DNA of 64,000 nucleotides from an uncultured Alphaproteobacteria bacterium (GCA_902556405.1 CACDWF010000003.1:89198-153197); one strand, 5' to 3'; shown: positions 26,488 to 36,311, counted from the first letter of the stretch. Numbers and translations: made by a program. Notes: generated from the sequence alone by a model not told the origin.

Positions 26488-29222
26488 TTGTTAATTTTCT
26501 CCAATCCTTCTAACAAAGATTTCTGTTTGTTTAATTTTGACTTAAGATCTTCATGATCAGACTCAAACTTTTCTATAACAGTTTTTGGAGCTTTATCTCT
26601 GAAGTTTTTATTGTTAAGTTTTTCTGACAATTTTATATTTTCACTCTCTAACTTTTTTAATATTACATTTACTCTCTCTTTCTCACGCTCCAAATTAAAA
26701 TCCGATTGAACAGAAACAAAGGCCTCTACTTTACCTCCTGAAATTGCCAAAGCATTCTCAGGTTTTCTTTGAACTTGCTTGATTTCTAATAGCCTGGCTA
26801 ACTTGCAAATAATTTTTTCGTTCTCTTTGATATAACTATATTGCTTGGCTTCCAGATCACGCACGAGTAAATCTGTTTTTCCACCTGAAAGTAAATTAAA
26901 ATCTGACTTGGTAGACCTTATATCCTCAATAAAAGATATAACATTTTCTATTTTATTAACCTGATTTTTGTCTATGGAATTAACATCTATTGTAGGCCAA
27001 TCACTGTTAGATAAGAGTCCTTTATCCTTGCTAAAATGCTCCCAAAGCTCCTCAGTCACAAAGGGCATTATAGGATGAAGCATCTTCAAGCACGCTACAA
27101 AAGCCCAGGACAATGTTTTTCGTGTTTCTTGAACAGTTTTTTCATCTTCATTATCTAAAAGAGATTTGGAGAACTCAATATACCAATCACAGAAAATACC
27201 CCAAGTGTGATTGTAAAGATTATTAGCGATATCGTTAAACCGAAATCTTTCATAACTTTGATTAACTGAACCCAAAATGTCCTGAGTTTTACCTATTATC
27301 CACTTATTTGGTGGTGCCTCAACACTTGAAATATCAAACTCATCATCAAAATGACAACCATTCATTTCCAAGTATTTTGCTGCATTCCAAATCTTGGTTA
27401 CGAAATTTCTATATCCCTCAATTCTTGATTCAGATAATTTTAAATCTCGTCCGGTAACTGCCATAGCTGTTAATGTAAACCTGAGAGGATCAGCCCCATA
27501 TTTTTCAATTAGGTCTAGTGGATCAAGCACATTACCAAGAGACTTAGACATTTTTTTTCCATGCTCGTCTCTTACCAAAGCATGAACATAGACTTTTTTG
27601 AAAGGAATTTGTTTTACCGTTGCAAGTTGCATCATTATCATTCTTGCAACCCAGAAAAAAATAATATCGAAACCTGTTACTAAAACACTTGTGGGGTAGT
27701 ATCTTTCCATGAAGCCTTTTTCATCGGGCCATCCAAGCGTTCCAATAGGCCAAATGCCTGAAGAAAACCAAGTATCAAGTACATCTGGATCTTGATAAAT
27801 ATTGCTATGTCCTGCCAATTTTTCAGCTTCTTCAAAACTTTCTGCGCAATATTCATTTCCTTCATCATCATACCAAACGGGTATCTGGTGTCCCCACCAT
27901 AACTGTCTTGAAATACACCAAGGCTCAATATTTTCGAGCCAGTTGAAATAAACTTTTTTATCTCGTTCTGGGATAATTTCTATTTCATTCTCCCTAACAA
28001 CATTAATAGCTTCTTTAACAATTTTTTTTGAGTCAACAAACCACTGGGTCGTTAAAAAAGGCTCAACTACCACTTTTGATCTATCACCATGTGGTACAAA
28101 GTGTACGTCCTCCTTCTCTGCTTCAAAAGAACCTTCTTCTTTTAGTAATTGTAAAATTTTTTTTCTTGCCTCAAATCTTTCAAGTCCATTTAATTGGTAA
28201 ATATCAACAGACGGCTTAATTTCATTTGCAAAATCTTCATTATTTTTGATTTGAATCTTTGCACTTGTATCAAAAACATTAATCACTCTTAAACCATGCC
28301 TTGTACCAACCTCCCAATCATTAAAGTCATGGGCAGGAGTAATCTTAACAGCACCTGTGCCTTTCGCAGGATCCGCATAATCATCTGCTATCACTGGGAT
28401 CTTTCTTCCAACCAATGGTAATATTACTGATTTCCCAATCAAATCCCTGTACCGCTCATCACAAGGGTTAACAATCACGGCAGTATCTCCAAGTAGTGTC
28501 TCTGGTCTCGTAGTTGCAATAACTACATGATCCGTAGGCATCCTTTTTAAAACCACTCCATTCTCATCAGTTTCTACTCCAAAATTGAATACACCTTCCT
28601 CTAAAAAATACTTTAATTCCCAGATTTTTCCTCGAACCTCTACTTGCTCAACCTCTAGATCTGAAATGGCACTTTGAAACTTTGGATCCCAATTTACCAA
28701 TTTTTTACCCTTATAAATTAATCCTTTATTGTAGAAATCTACAAAGACCTTCATTACAGCCTTATGAAAATCAGGATCCATGGTAAATCTATTTCGGCTC
28801 CAGTCGCAAGATGCTCCCAACCTCTTCAACTGATCAATTATAGTGTTCCCAGATTTTTCTTTCCACTTCCAAACCTCTTCAAGAAACCTATCTCGACCCA
28901 TTTCCTGTCTGCTTTTATTGTTTTTTTCTAATTCTCTTTCAACCACCATTTGAGTTGCAATTCCTGCATGATCCTGACCAGGTTGCCATAAAACATCATA
29001 ACCATTCATTCTATGATACCTCACCAATACGTCCTGAATTGTATTATTAAATGCATGACCAATATGTAAGCTGCCGGTAACGTTAGGTGGCGGTATCATT
29101 ATTGAAAATGGTGGTTTACCTTTTTCGCTTTTTTTACCTGACTTAAAAGCACCGGCCTCCGCCCAACGATGATTTATTTTTTTTTCAGCCTCTATAGGAC
29201 TGAATCTATTTGGAAGGCTCAT
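26484..29222 (-). CDS. valS: Valyl-tRNA synthetase
   Basis: Class Ia synthetase of 912 aa charging tRNA-Val. The HIGH motif is in PPNVTGSLHIGHAFNN and the KMSKS loop in EHGKKMSKSLGNVLDP. The connective (editing) domain carries ATTRPETLLGDTAV, and WCISRQLWWGHQIPVW follows. A C-terminal coiled-coil arm (about residues 840-912, heptad-like leucines) matches ValS. The gene order tolC-popZ-valS, conserved in many alphaproteobacteria, is kept here. Confidence 0.97.
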   Translation of the reverse strand: MSLPNRFSPIEAEKKINHRWAEAGAFKSGKKSEKGKPPFSIMIPPPNVTGSLHIGHAFNNTIQDVLVRYHRMNGYDVLWQPGQDHAGIATQMVVERELEKNNKSRQEMGRDRFLEEVWKWKEKSGNTIIDQLKRLGASCDWSRNRFTMDPDFHKAVMKVFVDFYNKGLIYKGKKLVNWDPKFQSAISDLEVEQVEVRGKIWELKYFLEEGVFNFGVETDENGVVLKRMPTDHVVIATTRPETLLGDTAVIVNPCDERYRDLIGKSVILPLVGRKIPVIADDYADPAKGTGAVKITPAHDFNDWEVGTRHGLRVINVFDTSAKIQIKNNEDFANEIKPSVDIYQLNGLERFEARKKILQLLKEEGSFEAEKEDVHFVPHGDRSKVVVEPFLTTQWFVDSKKIVKEAINVVRENEIEIIPERDKKVYFNWLENIEPWCISRQLWWGHQIPVWYDDEGNEYCAESFEEAEKLAGHSNIYQDPDVLDTWFSSGIWPIGTLGWPDEKGFMERYYPTSVLVTGFDIIFFWVARMIMMQLATVKQIPFKKVYVHALVRDEHGKKMSKSLGNVLDPLDLIEKYGADPLRFTLTAMAVTGRDLKLSESRIEGYRNFVTKIWNAAKYLEMNGCHFDDEFDISSVEAPPNKWIIGKTQDILGSVNQSYERFRFNDIANNLYNHTWGIFCDWYIEFSKSLLDNEDEKTVQETRKTLSWAFVACLKMLHPIMPFVTEELWEHFSKDKGLLSNSDWPTIDVNSIDKNQVNKIENVISFIEDIRSTKSDFNLLSGGKTDLLVRDLEAKQYSYIKENEKIICKLARLLEIKQVQRKPENALAISGGKVEAFVSVQSDFNLEREKERVNVILKKLESENIKLSEKLNNKNFRDKAPKTVIEKFESDHEDLKSKLNKQKSLLEGLEKINN

Positions 29223-29371
29223 CTTAAATTGTATCCTACTTGGTGCTCCACACGACGATAGACGTTAACTTTACTCGGGTATTAAAATTTCTTTTTAAAC
29301 GGTTCATTAATTTTGCGTGTTGATCAATATAAATCTTCAATAACATTGTAGTTAAACTTCTTTCCACTTAA

Positions 29372-29836
29372 CTAAGGAGCATTTACACTAATTTTTTTTA
29401 ATTCTTTTATTATTACTGCCTTCGTATCTCGACTACTCAAACCTAATTTATTTTTTTTTGATAATGCAAGAAGTTTAGCTTTTGTTAACGAGTTTAAGTC
29501 AGGACTCATTGTTGTTTCATTACTGGTTTTTGTTTTTTCTGACTTTAAAGCATCCGCTTTATTCTTTGTCTGAAAATTCTTAAGTTCACTTTTTACAATT
29601 TTTCTTATTAAGTGCGCCAGCTTCTTTTCATTAATGTCGATAAATTCAGTAGACTGTCTTTTATTACCCTTTGCTACCAAATTTTCTTTCTTAAGATTAA
29701 TTGTTTTATATTCACTAACTTTGAAAAGATTTTCTTTCTCCCCTGAAACGACAGTTTTAATATCACCAAGAATTTCCTGAAGATCAACTTGACTATTCTC
29801 TATTTTCTCTTTTTTTACCGTCTTTTTATCAGCCAT
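29372..29836 (-). CDS. PopZ-position (DUF2497-like) protein with SAP-like C-terminus
   Basis: A 154-aa highly charged, probably largely disordered protein. The N-terminal VDLQEILGDIKTVVSGE resembles the EILASIRRIISED helix of PopZ/DUF2497 proteins, and INEKKLAHLIRKIVKSELKN resembles their C-terminal oligomerisation helix. After it, an extra tail LNSLTKAKLLALSKKNKLG then SSRDTKAVIIKELKKI looks like a SAP/HeH-type helix-extension-helix. The start at 29836 is chosen because GAGGA lies 7 bases upstream; the frame opens six codons earlier. PopZ organises the cell pole in Caulobacter. The location between tolC and valS supports the homology, but the sequence match is weak. Confidence 0.6.
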   Translation of the reverse strand: MADKKTVKKEKIENSQVDLQEILGDIKTVVSGEKENLFKVSEYKTINLKKENLVAKGNKRQSTEFIDINEKKLAHLIRKIVKSELKNFQTKNKADALKSEKTKTSNETTMSPDLNSLTKAKLLALSKKNKLGLSSRDTKAVIIKELKKISVNAP

Positions 29837-29863
29837 TAAATATTCCTCATACAAGGTAATCTC

Positions 29864-31123
29864 TTAGCGTAGCTGGATCTCACTTCTCAGACTACCGATC
29901 TCGGCTAGTAAGTCAAATTTTGCTATTAATATATCTGTCGTTGCCGTCACTAATTCAAGTTCAGAATTAAGAAAATTTTGATAGGCTTGGTCAGTATCCA
30001 ACGAAGTCTTTCCTCCAAGCTTCCATTCTTCAAATACGCTCTCGTATAACTCATTCAAAGCGTTGGACTCTTCTTGCTTTGCAATAACCGAAGATCTTAA
30101 GGCATTTAAATCCAGCCACTTTGTTGTAATATCCCTTTGCAACAATTTTTTTCTAACTGAAATATCGATTGCCTTTGCTGCCAATTTGTTTGATGCAATC
30201 TTAACTTGAGCTTTTTTTTGACCCCCACTATAGAGAGTGAGATTTGAAGTTAAAGAAATACGTCCGGAACTAATGTTGTTTCCCAGGGTCTGGCTATCAC
30301 CATAAGCTAAACTTCCAGAAAGGTTTAGATTTGGTAACCGAGATTTTTCGGTAGATCTTAATTCTTCTTTGAGTGCTTTCTCCTCAAGCATAAGGATTTT
30401 TAAACTGAGATCATTCTCCATACCAACTCTAATTTTAGTTTCTAATTCAGAAGGTTCTTTTGTTTCTATTTGTGGAAGTATCGGATTATCTGGGAATTTA
30501 CCCACTAAAGTCTTATAACTTTCTCTAAACTTCTTAACATTTGCTTGGCCCACCTTTAGTTGCGCCTCAGCGCCAGAAATAGAAGCTTTGGCTCTCAACA
30601 GATCTGATCTTGTGGCTTCACCTAAATCGAACCTATTCTTTACTGCCAAAAATTGCTGCTTTCTTATTTCGAGACTACTTTCATAAAGCTCTACTATCTT
30701 TATCGCCTTAAATAATTCTAGGTGCACTTTAGCCACACTCAGTATCAGATCATCTTCAAACTTTTTAAAGGAAAGTTTTGAGGCTTCATTCAAACGACTA
30801 GATGATCTCTTCTTTGCATCAAGTACTCCAAAGTCAAATAATGTAAACGAGGAATTCAGGGAAATACTGTAGCTATCTGAGTCCTGGTTTGTTTGAAAGT
30901 TAGATGATCGGGTCCCTGTACCACTTAATGATAGGCTTGGTAACATTGTTCCTTTTTGAATTAAAAAATTCTGATAACTATTATCGAGCAATGCTTTTTG
31001 GCTCTTCAAACTCTCATTATTTTCTAGTGCCGTTTGAATCGATTGTTTAATACTCTGTGAGAAAGCCACCTCGCAGAAACATATAATCATCGAAATTAAT
31101 ATTACAAAAGTCTTAGCATTCAT
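29864..31123 (-). CDS. TolC-family outer-membrane efflux protein
   Basis: A 419-aa outer-membrane channel of type I secretion or efflux systems. A signal peptide (cleavage after EVAFS) precedes two outer-membrane-efflux repeats, with the repeat landmarks SYSISLNSSFTLFDFG and GRISLTSNLTLYSGGQKK. The long alpha-helical stretches with many Q, K and E correspond to the periplasmic barrel. No inner-membrane partner is encoded nearby. It lies 15 bp after the pcm-like gene, in the conserved pcm-tolC-popZ-valS order. Confidence 0.9.
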   Translation of the reverse strand: MNAKTFVILISMIICFCEVAFSQSIKQSIQTALENNESLKSQKALLDNSYQNFLIQKGTMLPSLSLSGTGTRSSNFQTNQDSDSYSISLNSSFTLFDFGVLDAKKRSSSRLNEASKLSFKKFEDDLILSVAKVHLELFKAIKIVELYESSLEIRKQQFLAVKNRFDLGEATRSDLLRAKASISGAEAQLKVGQANVKKFRESYKTLVGKFPDNPILPQIETKEPSELETKIRVGMENDLSLKILMLEEKALKEELRSTEKSRLPNLNLSGSLAYGDSQTLGNNISSGRISLTSNLTLYSGGQKKAQVKIASNKLAAKAIDISVRKKLLQRDITTKWLDLNALRSSVIAKQEESNALNELYESVFEEWKLGGKTSLDTDQAYQNFLNSELELVTATTDILIAKFDLLAEIGSLRSEIQLR

Positions 31124-31138
31124 TTAATTTTGACCTAT

Positions 31139-31789
31139 TCACAGAGTAAATTCCTTGGCTCTTTTAAACTCATCTAATAGAGCACAATTTGCTTCAAAAA
31201 GATTACTCCACTGTACCCCTGATTTTATTTTTGTTCCTAACCTGCATTGACCTAAATATTTTTCTCTAAATACGGTTATGATTTTACCATCTAGCTTAAG
31301 CTGATTTATGATTTCTTCATTTACATATTCAACAGCGCCCTCGATTAAAATTGCATCATAAGGACCCTCTGTTTTTGCTCCTTCGTTAATATTACCTTCT
31401 TTAACCAAAATATTGTCATACCCGTTTTCAATTAACCTATTTTGAGCTTCTTGGGCAAGGTCATGTCTCTCAACAGCAACCACAAAATTTACAAGTGACG
31501 ATAATAGAGCACAACTGTAGCCAAAACCTGTAGCCAGACTGAGAACATTATCTGTCGGTTTGAGATCTAAAAATTGTAGCATCTTAGCTAGCAGCCAAGG
31601 ACTTATGGATATTCTATCATTTTGTATTAGTAAATCCGTTTCACTATAGGACAAGCTAGAGAGGTTACTTGGTAAAAACTTATCTCGTTGTACATCTTCC
31701 AAAGCTAAGAGAAGTTTTGGATTTGTTACGTTTGCTGGTCGAATTAGGTTATCTACCATATTTTTTCGTGCTTTTTTATAGTCAAACAT
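31139..31789 (-). CDS. Protein-L-isoaspartate O-methyltransferase family protein
   Basis: SAM-dependent methyltransferase of 216 aa related to PCMT, which repairs isoaspartyl residues. The SAM-binding region reads VLSLATGFGYSCALLSSLV, a degenerate form of the canonical VLEIGTGSGY motif, followed by VAVERHD. The N-terminal part MVDNLIRPANVTNPKLL is typical of the alphaproteobacterial subgroup found upstream of tolC. The altered motif means methylation of isoaspartate in this subgroup should not be assumed. Confidence 0.82.
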   Translation of the reverse strand: MFDYKKARKNMVDNLIRPANVTNPKLLLALEDVQRDKFLPSNLSSLSYSETDLLIQNDRISISPWLLAKMLQFLDLKPTDNVLSLATGFGYSCALLSSLVNFVVAVERHDLAQEAQNRLIENGYDNILVKEGNINEGAKTEGPYDAILIEGAVEYVNEEIINQLKLDGKIITVFREKYLGQCRLGTKIKSGVQWSNLFEANCALLDEFKRAKEFTL

Positions 31790-31903
31790 TTGATGAACTC
31801 AACCAATAATTTAAGAAGAAAATTTATCTCTGAAAGATTTACATAATATTATATGTTCTTGCAATGAATTAAATTATTTTATATTGCTATTTTCTAATGA
31901 ATG

Positions 31904-31977
31904 GGCGACGTGGCGGAGTGGTTACGCAGCGGACTGCAAATCCGTGGACACCGGTTCGAATCCGGTCGTCGCCTCCA
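31904..31977 (+). tRNA. tRNA-Cys (GCA)
   Basis: A 74-nt cloverleaf with encoded CCA. The acceptor stem pairs GGCGACG with CGTCGCC, the discriminator is U73, the anticodon loop CTGCAAA carries GCA between GGA and TCC, and the T-arm has GGTTCGAATCC. It stands alone between the divergent pcm-like gene and mrp. Confidence 0.97.
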
Positions 31978-32011
31978 TCTATAATATCTAAAGAAAGCAC
32001 AGTTTATTTAA

Positions 32012-33064
32012 ATGCCCGATCTCGTGAATAAAGAATACGTCATTGATATTATAAAGAAAATTAATTATCCCGGCAATCTAGATCTTATCGATCGGATTGA
32101 ATACCTTGATGTATCCAGACGGAATGTGAAAATAATCGTAAACTCAGAATTGACCAGTAAGACAGAAAAGTTAACAAAACTATGGCAATCTCTTATTGAA
32201 AAAGATGGCAAAATTGAGGGCTGCTCTGTAATTCACACTAGGCACAGTGTCCCAAACCTAAAAAAAAATATGTCTGAAAAAAATACCCAGTTTTTGAATA
32301 AATATGACTTATCTCATTTAGGGAAAATAATATTTATTGCCTCTGGAAAGGGGGGTGTAGGAAAATCCACGGTCTCAAGTAATATAGCTGCACAAATAGC
32401 ACAAATGGGATTCAAAGTCGGTTTAATGGATGCAGATATCTATGGGCCCAGCCAACCAAGAATGCTTGGGCTAGATAGGTCAAAGGTCCAAATCATTAAC
32501 AAAAAAATTCATCCAAAAAAAATAGGTAATTTAAGTATGATGTCCATGGGTATGTTATTCCCAGAACATGAGGCTATTATCTGGCGAGGGCCTATGCTTA
32601 TGAAAGCTATACAACAGCTTCTTCTTGAAGTTGCTTGGGATAATCAAGATTATTTCATAGTCGACTTACCCCCTGGAACTGGCGACATACACATAACTTT
32701 AGCACAAAAGGTGTCGGCATCTGGAGCGATTGTTGTATCAACACCACAAGATATTTCTTTGATAGATGCAAAAAAAGCTATTGCCCTTTACAAAAAAACA
32801 GATACTAGAATTCTGGGCTTAATTGAGAATATGTCATATTTTGAATGTTCAAAGTGTGGAGAGAAACATAATATATTCAGCAATGGCGGTGTAGAAAAAG
32901 TCACTATTAGTGAAAACCTTCCTTATTTAGGCAGTATACCTCTGTCAAAAAAAATAATGGAGTGCGCGGAGAATGGAACACCCTATGCTTCAAAACACCC
33001 AGTAGGCAAAACAATTTTCAATGAAATTGTGAATAATATTTTTAAAGAATTGAATTCCCTTTAA
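32012..33064 (+). CDS. mrp: Mrp/NBP35 family iron-sulfur carrier ATPase
   Basis: P-loop ATPase of 350 aa that carries and inserts Fe-S clusters (ApbC/Mrp). A short N-terminal MIP18-like domain (about residues 5-85) precedes the ATPase domain with the deviant Walker A ASGKGGVGKSTVSSNIA, switch DADIYGPSQPRML, and DYFIVDLPPGTGDIH. The C-terminal CSKCGEKHNIFSNGG holds the CxxC pair that bridges a cluster at the dimer interface. Convergent with moeA (4-bp overlap). Confidence 0.94.
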   Translation: MPDLVNKEYVIDIIKKINYPGNLDLIDRIEYLDVSRRNVKIIVNSELTSKTEKLTKLWQSLIEKDGKIEGCSVIHTRHSVPNLKKNMSEKNTQFLNKYDLSHLGKIIFIASGKGGVGKSTVSSNIAAQIAQMGFKVGLMDADIYGPSQPRMLGLDRSKVQIINKKIHPKKIGNLSMMSMGMLFPEHEAIIWRGPMLMKAIQQLLLEVAWDNQDYFIVDLPPGTGDIHITLAQKVSASGAIVVSTPQDISLIDAKKAIALYKKTDTRILGLIENMSYFECSKCGEKHNIFSNGGVEKVTISENLPYLGSIPLSKKIMECAENGTPYASKHPVGKTIFNEIVNNIFKELNSL

Positions 33065-34284
33065 AAGAATACCTCATACGGAATAAAGTCTACGAGATCG
33101 CCCTTTTCTATGTTTTGCTCCCCGTCGGGAAGCTCAATTAGGCCGTTTGACCAAGATAGGCTGGATAGCCTACCCGATCCCTCAAATGGATAAATTGAAA
33201 CGAACCCGTTTTCTTGATTAAATTTAGCTCTCAAAAACTCAGCCCTTCCAGGCCTCTTATATTTGATAAAATTTGCCTTTGTTTTAAAAGAAAAAGGCTT
33301 GAACCAGGTTTTCCCCCCACCAATCCTACTGAGGGCAGGACGTAAAATAACAAGAGCACAAATAAATGCCGCTACTGGGTTTCCTGGTAACCCAAATACA
33401 TACTTGGTTCCTAACTTTGCACAAATAAATGGTCTCCCGGGTTTGATTGCAATGCGCCAACTAATTACTTTCCCCTCTTTGTTAAGGAATTGCGAAACAA
33501 AGTCTTCTTGCCCTGTCGAAACACCGCCTGTGGTTATAAAAACATCGACAAGGTCCATGTTATCATGGACCTTGTCTCTCAATAAACCTAGATTATCTCC
33601 CAATGCTCCTAAATTTATTACAGTATGACCCCAATTTTCCAATAGTACCTTTAACGGAATCAAATTTGTATCAAAAATAACGCCGCTACTTTGCCTTTCA
33701 ATATTAGTCCTGAGTTCATTCCCGGTGGTTATAAGCCCAACTTTAAGTGGTTTAAATACAGATACATAAGAATTCCCAGATCCTATTAGCGCAGCTAAAT
33801 CTGTTAATTTGATTTGGCTACCTTTTTCAAATAAAAGATCGCCTTTTTTAAAATCCTCGCCTTTCAGTCTTACATTATTTTCTTTGTCATCATCCTGAAC
33901 AAAATATATCTTTTGATTTTGTTCATTTGTATTCTCCTTGAAAATAATTCTGGTTGTTCCAAGTGGAATAGGTGCCCCTGTTAAAATTTTAATTCCCTCG
34001 TTTTTTTTTAGAATAACATTAGGTTCAGCTCCCGGTTTCAACAAACCCTCTCGAAGAGAGAAGTTCTTTGTGGCTGATTTAGTGTCTTCATTTAAGGCAA
34101 AACCATCTATAGCCGAATTATTAAATGGCGGGTTATCATATTTAGCGAAAATATCTTTTGACAATATTCTATTAACGCAACTGTCTACACTAACTTTGGT
34201 TTCCCTTGATAAAACTTTCAGTTCATCCTTCAGATTAGAAAATAACTTACTAAGGGGAGTTAATTGAAAATTTGGTGAGCTCAC
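33061..34284 (-). CDS. moeA: Molybdopterin molybdenumtransferase MoeA
   Basis: Inserts molybdate into adenylylated molybdopterin to form molybdenum cofactor. The 407-aa protein has the N-terminal DNPPFNNSAIDGFAL motif, the MPT-binding-domain sequence TGNELRTN, ITTGGVSTGQEDFV and LPGNPVAAFICALVI, and a C-terminal domain IV. It is the last gene of the mobA-mobB-moeA operon, separated from mobB by 3 bp. Confidence 0.96.
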   Translation of the reverse strand: MSSPNFQLTPLSKLFSNLKDELKVLSRETKVSVDSCVNRILSKDIFAKYDNPPFNNSAIDGFALNEDTKSATKNFSLREGLLKPGAEPNVILKKNEGIKILTGAPIPLGTTRIIFKENTNEQNQKIYFVQDDDKENNVRLKGEDFKKGDLLFEKGSQIKLTDLAALIGSGNSYVSVFKPLKVGLITTGNELRTNIERQSSGVIFDTNLIPLKVLLENWGHTVINLGALGDNLGLLRDKVHDNMDLVDVFITTGGVSTGQEDFVSQFLNKEGKVISWRIAIKPGRPFICAKLGTKYVFGLPGNPVAAFICALVILRPALSRIGGGKTWFKPFSFKTKANFIKYKRPGRAEFLRAKFNQENGFVSIYPFEGSGRLSSLSWSNGLIELPDGEQNIEKGDLVDFIPYEVFF

Positions 34285-34287
34285 TCT

Positions 34288-34782
34288 TTAATTAACTCCT
34301 AAAGTTGTTTCTATAAAGTCACAGATCTCCTGAATATCATCTCTGTTAAATTGTGGTAATACTGTATTTTGGATTTTATGTTTATTGAATACTAGTCCGC
34401 ATATCGTTTGGTCAGTTTTATATAGCGGTGTTTTCTTGCTCACGCCATCTACAACTTCAATTTTTTTGTGTCCACTTAATTTGAACCCCTCTACCATAAC
34501 AATATCGACAGGAATGATCTGTTTAATTAAATCATTCAGGTTCGCTTCACATAGTTGTCTAGAAAATTTGATCCATTTTTTATCAGAAGCTAGTATTGTC
34601 TCTTTTGCACCCGCATTAAAGTGCCTAAAGGAGTCTGTACCCTGCTGATCTATTGAAAAATTGTGATGGGAATGCTTAATAGTGGATATGGAAAGATTTC
34701 TTTTATTGAACTCCTTTATTAATTTTTCAATCAAAGTTGTTTTTCCCGTATTCTTCCATCCCACTACCACTATAACTTTCAT
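34288..34782 (-). CDS. mobB: Molybdopterin-guanine dinucleotide biosynthesis protein MobB
   Basis: GTP-binding partner of MobA in bis-MGD cofactor synthesis; not essential in E. coli. The 164-aa protein has a Walker A motif VVGWKNTGKTTLIEKLI at the N-terminus, followed by STIKHSHHNFSIDQQGTDSFRHFNAGA, listed here as family landmarks around residues 34-60, and MVEGFKL. The start overlaps the mobA stop by 4 bp. Confidence 0.94.
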   Translation of the reverse strand: MKVIVVVGWKNTGKTTLIEKLIKEFNKRNLSISTIKHSHHNFSIDQQGTDSFRHFNAGAKETILASDKKWIKFSRQLCEANLNDLIKQIIPVDIVMVEGFKLSGHKKIEVVDGVSKKTPLYKTDQTICGLVFNKHKIQNTVLPQFNRDDIQEICDFIETTLGVN

Positions 34783-35405
34783 TTTTTTATTATATACTCC
34801 TTGAGTAGTTCAATATCGTCTGGGGTATTGATATTAAAGAATGGGTCTACTAGATCATTAGCAAAACATACACTTGAAGTTTTCTGGTTCGCACTCCAAA
34901 GCGTAACTTTTCTAATGCCTCGTTCCAATTCCTTCCTTAGATCATCACACAGATCTGTTTTCCACAAACCAAAAACTGGGTGTAAAATCTTCTTCTGCTT
35001 TCGGTCCGCTGAAGAAGCTGCGAAAACAATATCAGAATTACTCACTTCCATCTTTTGATAGAGTTCGTTTACCAGATTTAATGGGAATAATGGTGTATCA
35101 ACAGCAACTGTAATTACCTTTTCATAACCTTTATCTTTTGCCCACTTCATTGAAGTTAATATTCCTGCCAAAGGACCTAAGTATCCCTCCATATGATCGT
35201 GAATAATTGGCAAGCCGTATCTTTTATACTTAGAGGAGTATGAGTTAGTATTTATAGCCATTTTATCAGACTGCAAGCTAAGTCTTTCAATGGTCATATC
35301 TAAAAGTGTTCTTTCGCCAATTTCGAGAAAGGACTTATCTTTACGGTTCATTCTTCGTGATTGCCCACCTGCTAAAATAACGCCAGGAACATTAATATCG
35401 AACAT
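34779..35405 (-). CDS. mobA: Molybdenum cofactor guanylyltransferase MobA
   Basis: Attaches GMP from GTP to molybdopterin, giving the MGD cofactor used by DMSO-reductase-family enzymes such as formate dehydrogenase. The nucleotide-binding loop VILAGGQSRRMNRKDKSFLE is at the N-terminus, with NTNSYSSKYKRYG and AVDTPLFP further on. Length 208 aa, normal. The gene lies 23 bp after fdhD, in line with supply of cofactor to a formate dehydrogenase encoded elsewhere. Confidence 0.95.
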   Translation of the reverse strand: MFDINVPGVILAGGQSRRMNRKDKSFLEIGERTLLDMTIERLSLQSDKMAINTNSYSSKYKRYGLPIIHDHMEGYLGPLAGILTSMKWAKDKGYEKVITVAVDTPLFPLNLVNELYQKMEVSNSDIVFAASSADRKQKKILHPVFGLWKTDLCDDLRKELERGIRKVTLWSANQKTSSVCFANDLVDPFFNINTPDDIELLKEYIIKK

Positions 35406-35428
35406 AGCAAAAACCTTATTTCTGAATG

Positions 35429-36250
35429 TTAAAGCAAAATTCTTTCAAACCCACTTACACACATAAATCTTTTTCCTTTAAACCTTCCAATCATAGATAG
35501 GTTGAACTTTCTTGCAAGATGCACTGCTGACTTTGTAAACCCTGAGCGAGACACTAATATTGGAACACCCATGCTTATTGCCTTTAACACCATCTCAGAT
35601 GTTAGTCTACCTGTTGTATACAAAATCTTATCGGTTGGATCAATTTCTTCTAGTACAAGCCACCCACTTATTTTGTCAATTGCGTTGTGCCTACCAACAT
35701 CCTCCATGTATACTAAAATACGATCTTCTTCACAAAGCACACTACCATGGATTGCACCAGCCTCCATATACAAGCTGGGCAAACTTATGATATTTTTAAC
35801 TAAGTTTCTCATATCCTCTATCGAATATTTTTTTTTGTTTTGTTTTGGAATTGGTTTTAACTTGTCATACATGTCCCCAAATACTGTCCCCATCGCACAC
35901 CCAGATGTTTTTATTTTCCTAACATTTTTATCCTCAAAAAGAGTTTTTTGGAAAGTTCTAACCACAACGGCTGAGAGTTCCTGATTAAATTCAACTCCCC
36001 TGATTTCAGCTTTTGAATTGATAATATTTTGATTATGTAGAAACCCAACAGCCAAATACTCTGGGTAATCACATACTGTTAAGGCGGTAAGCACTTCCTG
36101 AGAATTGAGGTAAATAGTTAATATTTTTTCATCGATTAAATTAACGTATTTTACCTTATTTTCTTCATTAAAAACTCTTACCTTTGACACCAACTTAGAA
36201 ATATTTACTTCCGGCGTTAAAAAATTGACTTTTTTTCGATATGCATCCAT
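35429..36250 (-). CDS. fdhD: Formate dehydrogenase sulfurtransferase FdhD
   Basis: Passes sulfur from IscS to the molybdenum cofactor of formate dehydrogenase. About 273 aa from the chosen start MDAYRKKVNFL; the frame is open 33 codons further upstream, but that part would overlap the divergent TusA-like gene region. Landmarks are YPEYLAVGFLHNQ, VYMEDVGRHNAIDKISGW, TGRLTSEMVLKA and VSRSGFTKSAV. The active-site loop reads TSGCAMGTVFGD: the first cysteine is kept, the second of the E. coli CxxC is replaced by glycine. First gene of the Moco operon. Confidence 0.92.
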   Translation of the reverse strand: MDAYRKKVNFLTPEVNISKLVSKVRVFNEENKVKYVNLIDEKILTIYLNSQEVLTALTVCDYPEYLAVGFLHNQNIINSKAEIRGVEFNQELSAVVVRTFQKTLFEDKNVRKIKTSGCAMGTVFGDMYDKLKPIPKQNKKKYSIEDMRNLVKNIISLPSLYMEAGAIHGSVLCEEDRILVYMEDVGRHNAIDKISGWLVLEEIDPTDKILYTTGRLTSEMVLKAISMGVPILVSRSGFTKSAVHLARKFNLSMIGRFKGKRFMCVSGFERILL

Positions 36251-36311
36251 ATATGAATACTTGTTTATCTCTGAAGCATTGTCCACCAAATTGTTTCTTG
36301 TAGGTCTATTT

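Noticed and set aside
29223..29371. Possible RNA or small gene between the popZ-position gene and valS
   Set aside because: 149 AT-rich bases without open frame, strong hairpin or conserved motif; probably only the valS promoter and leader.
36225..36311. 29-codon upstream extension of the TusA-like gene
   Set aside because: Hydrophobic, unlike TusA N-termini, and would overlap the divergent fdhD start; MKSQQKYS gives normal length.
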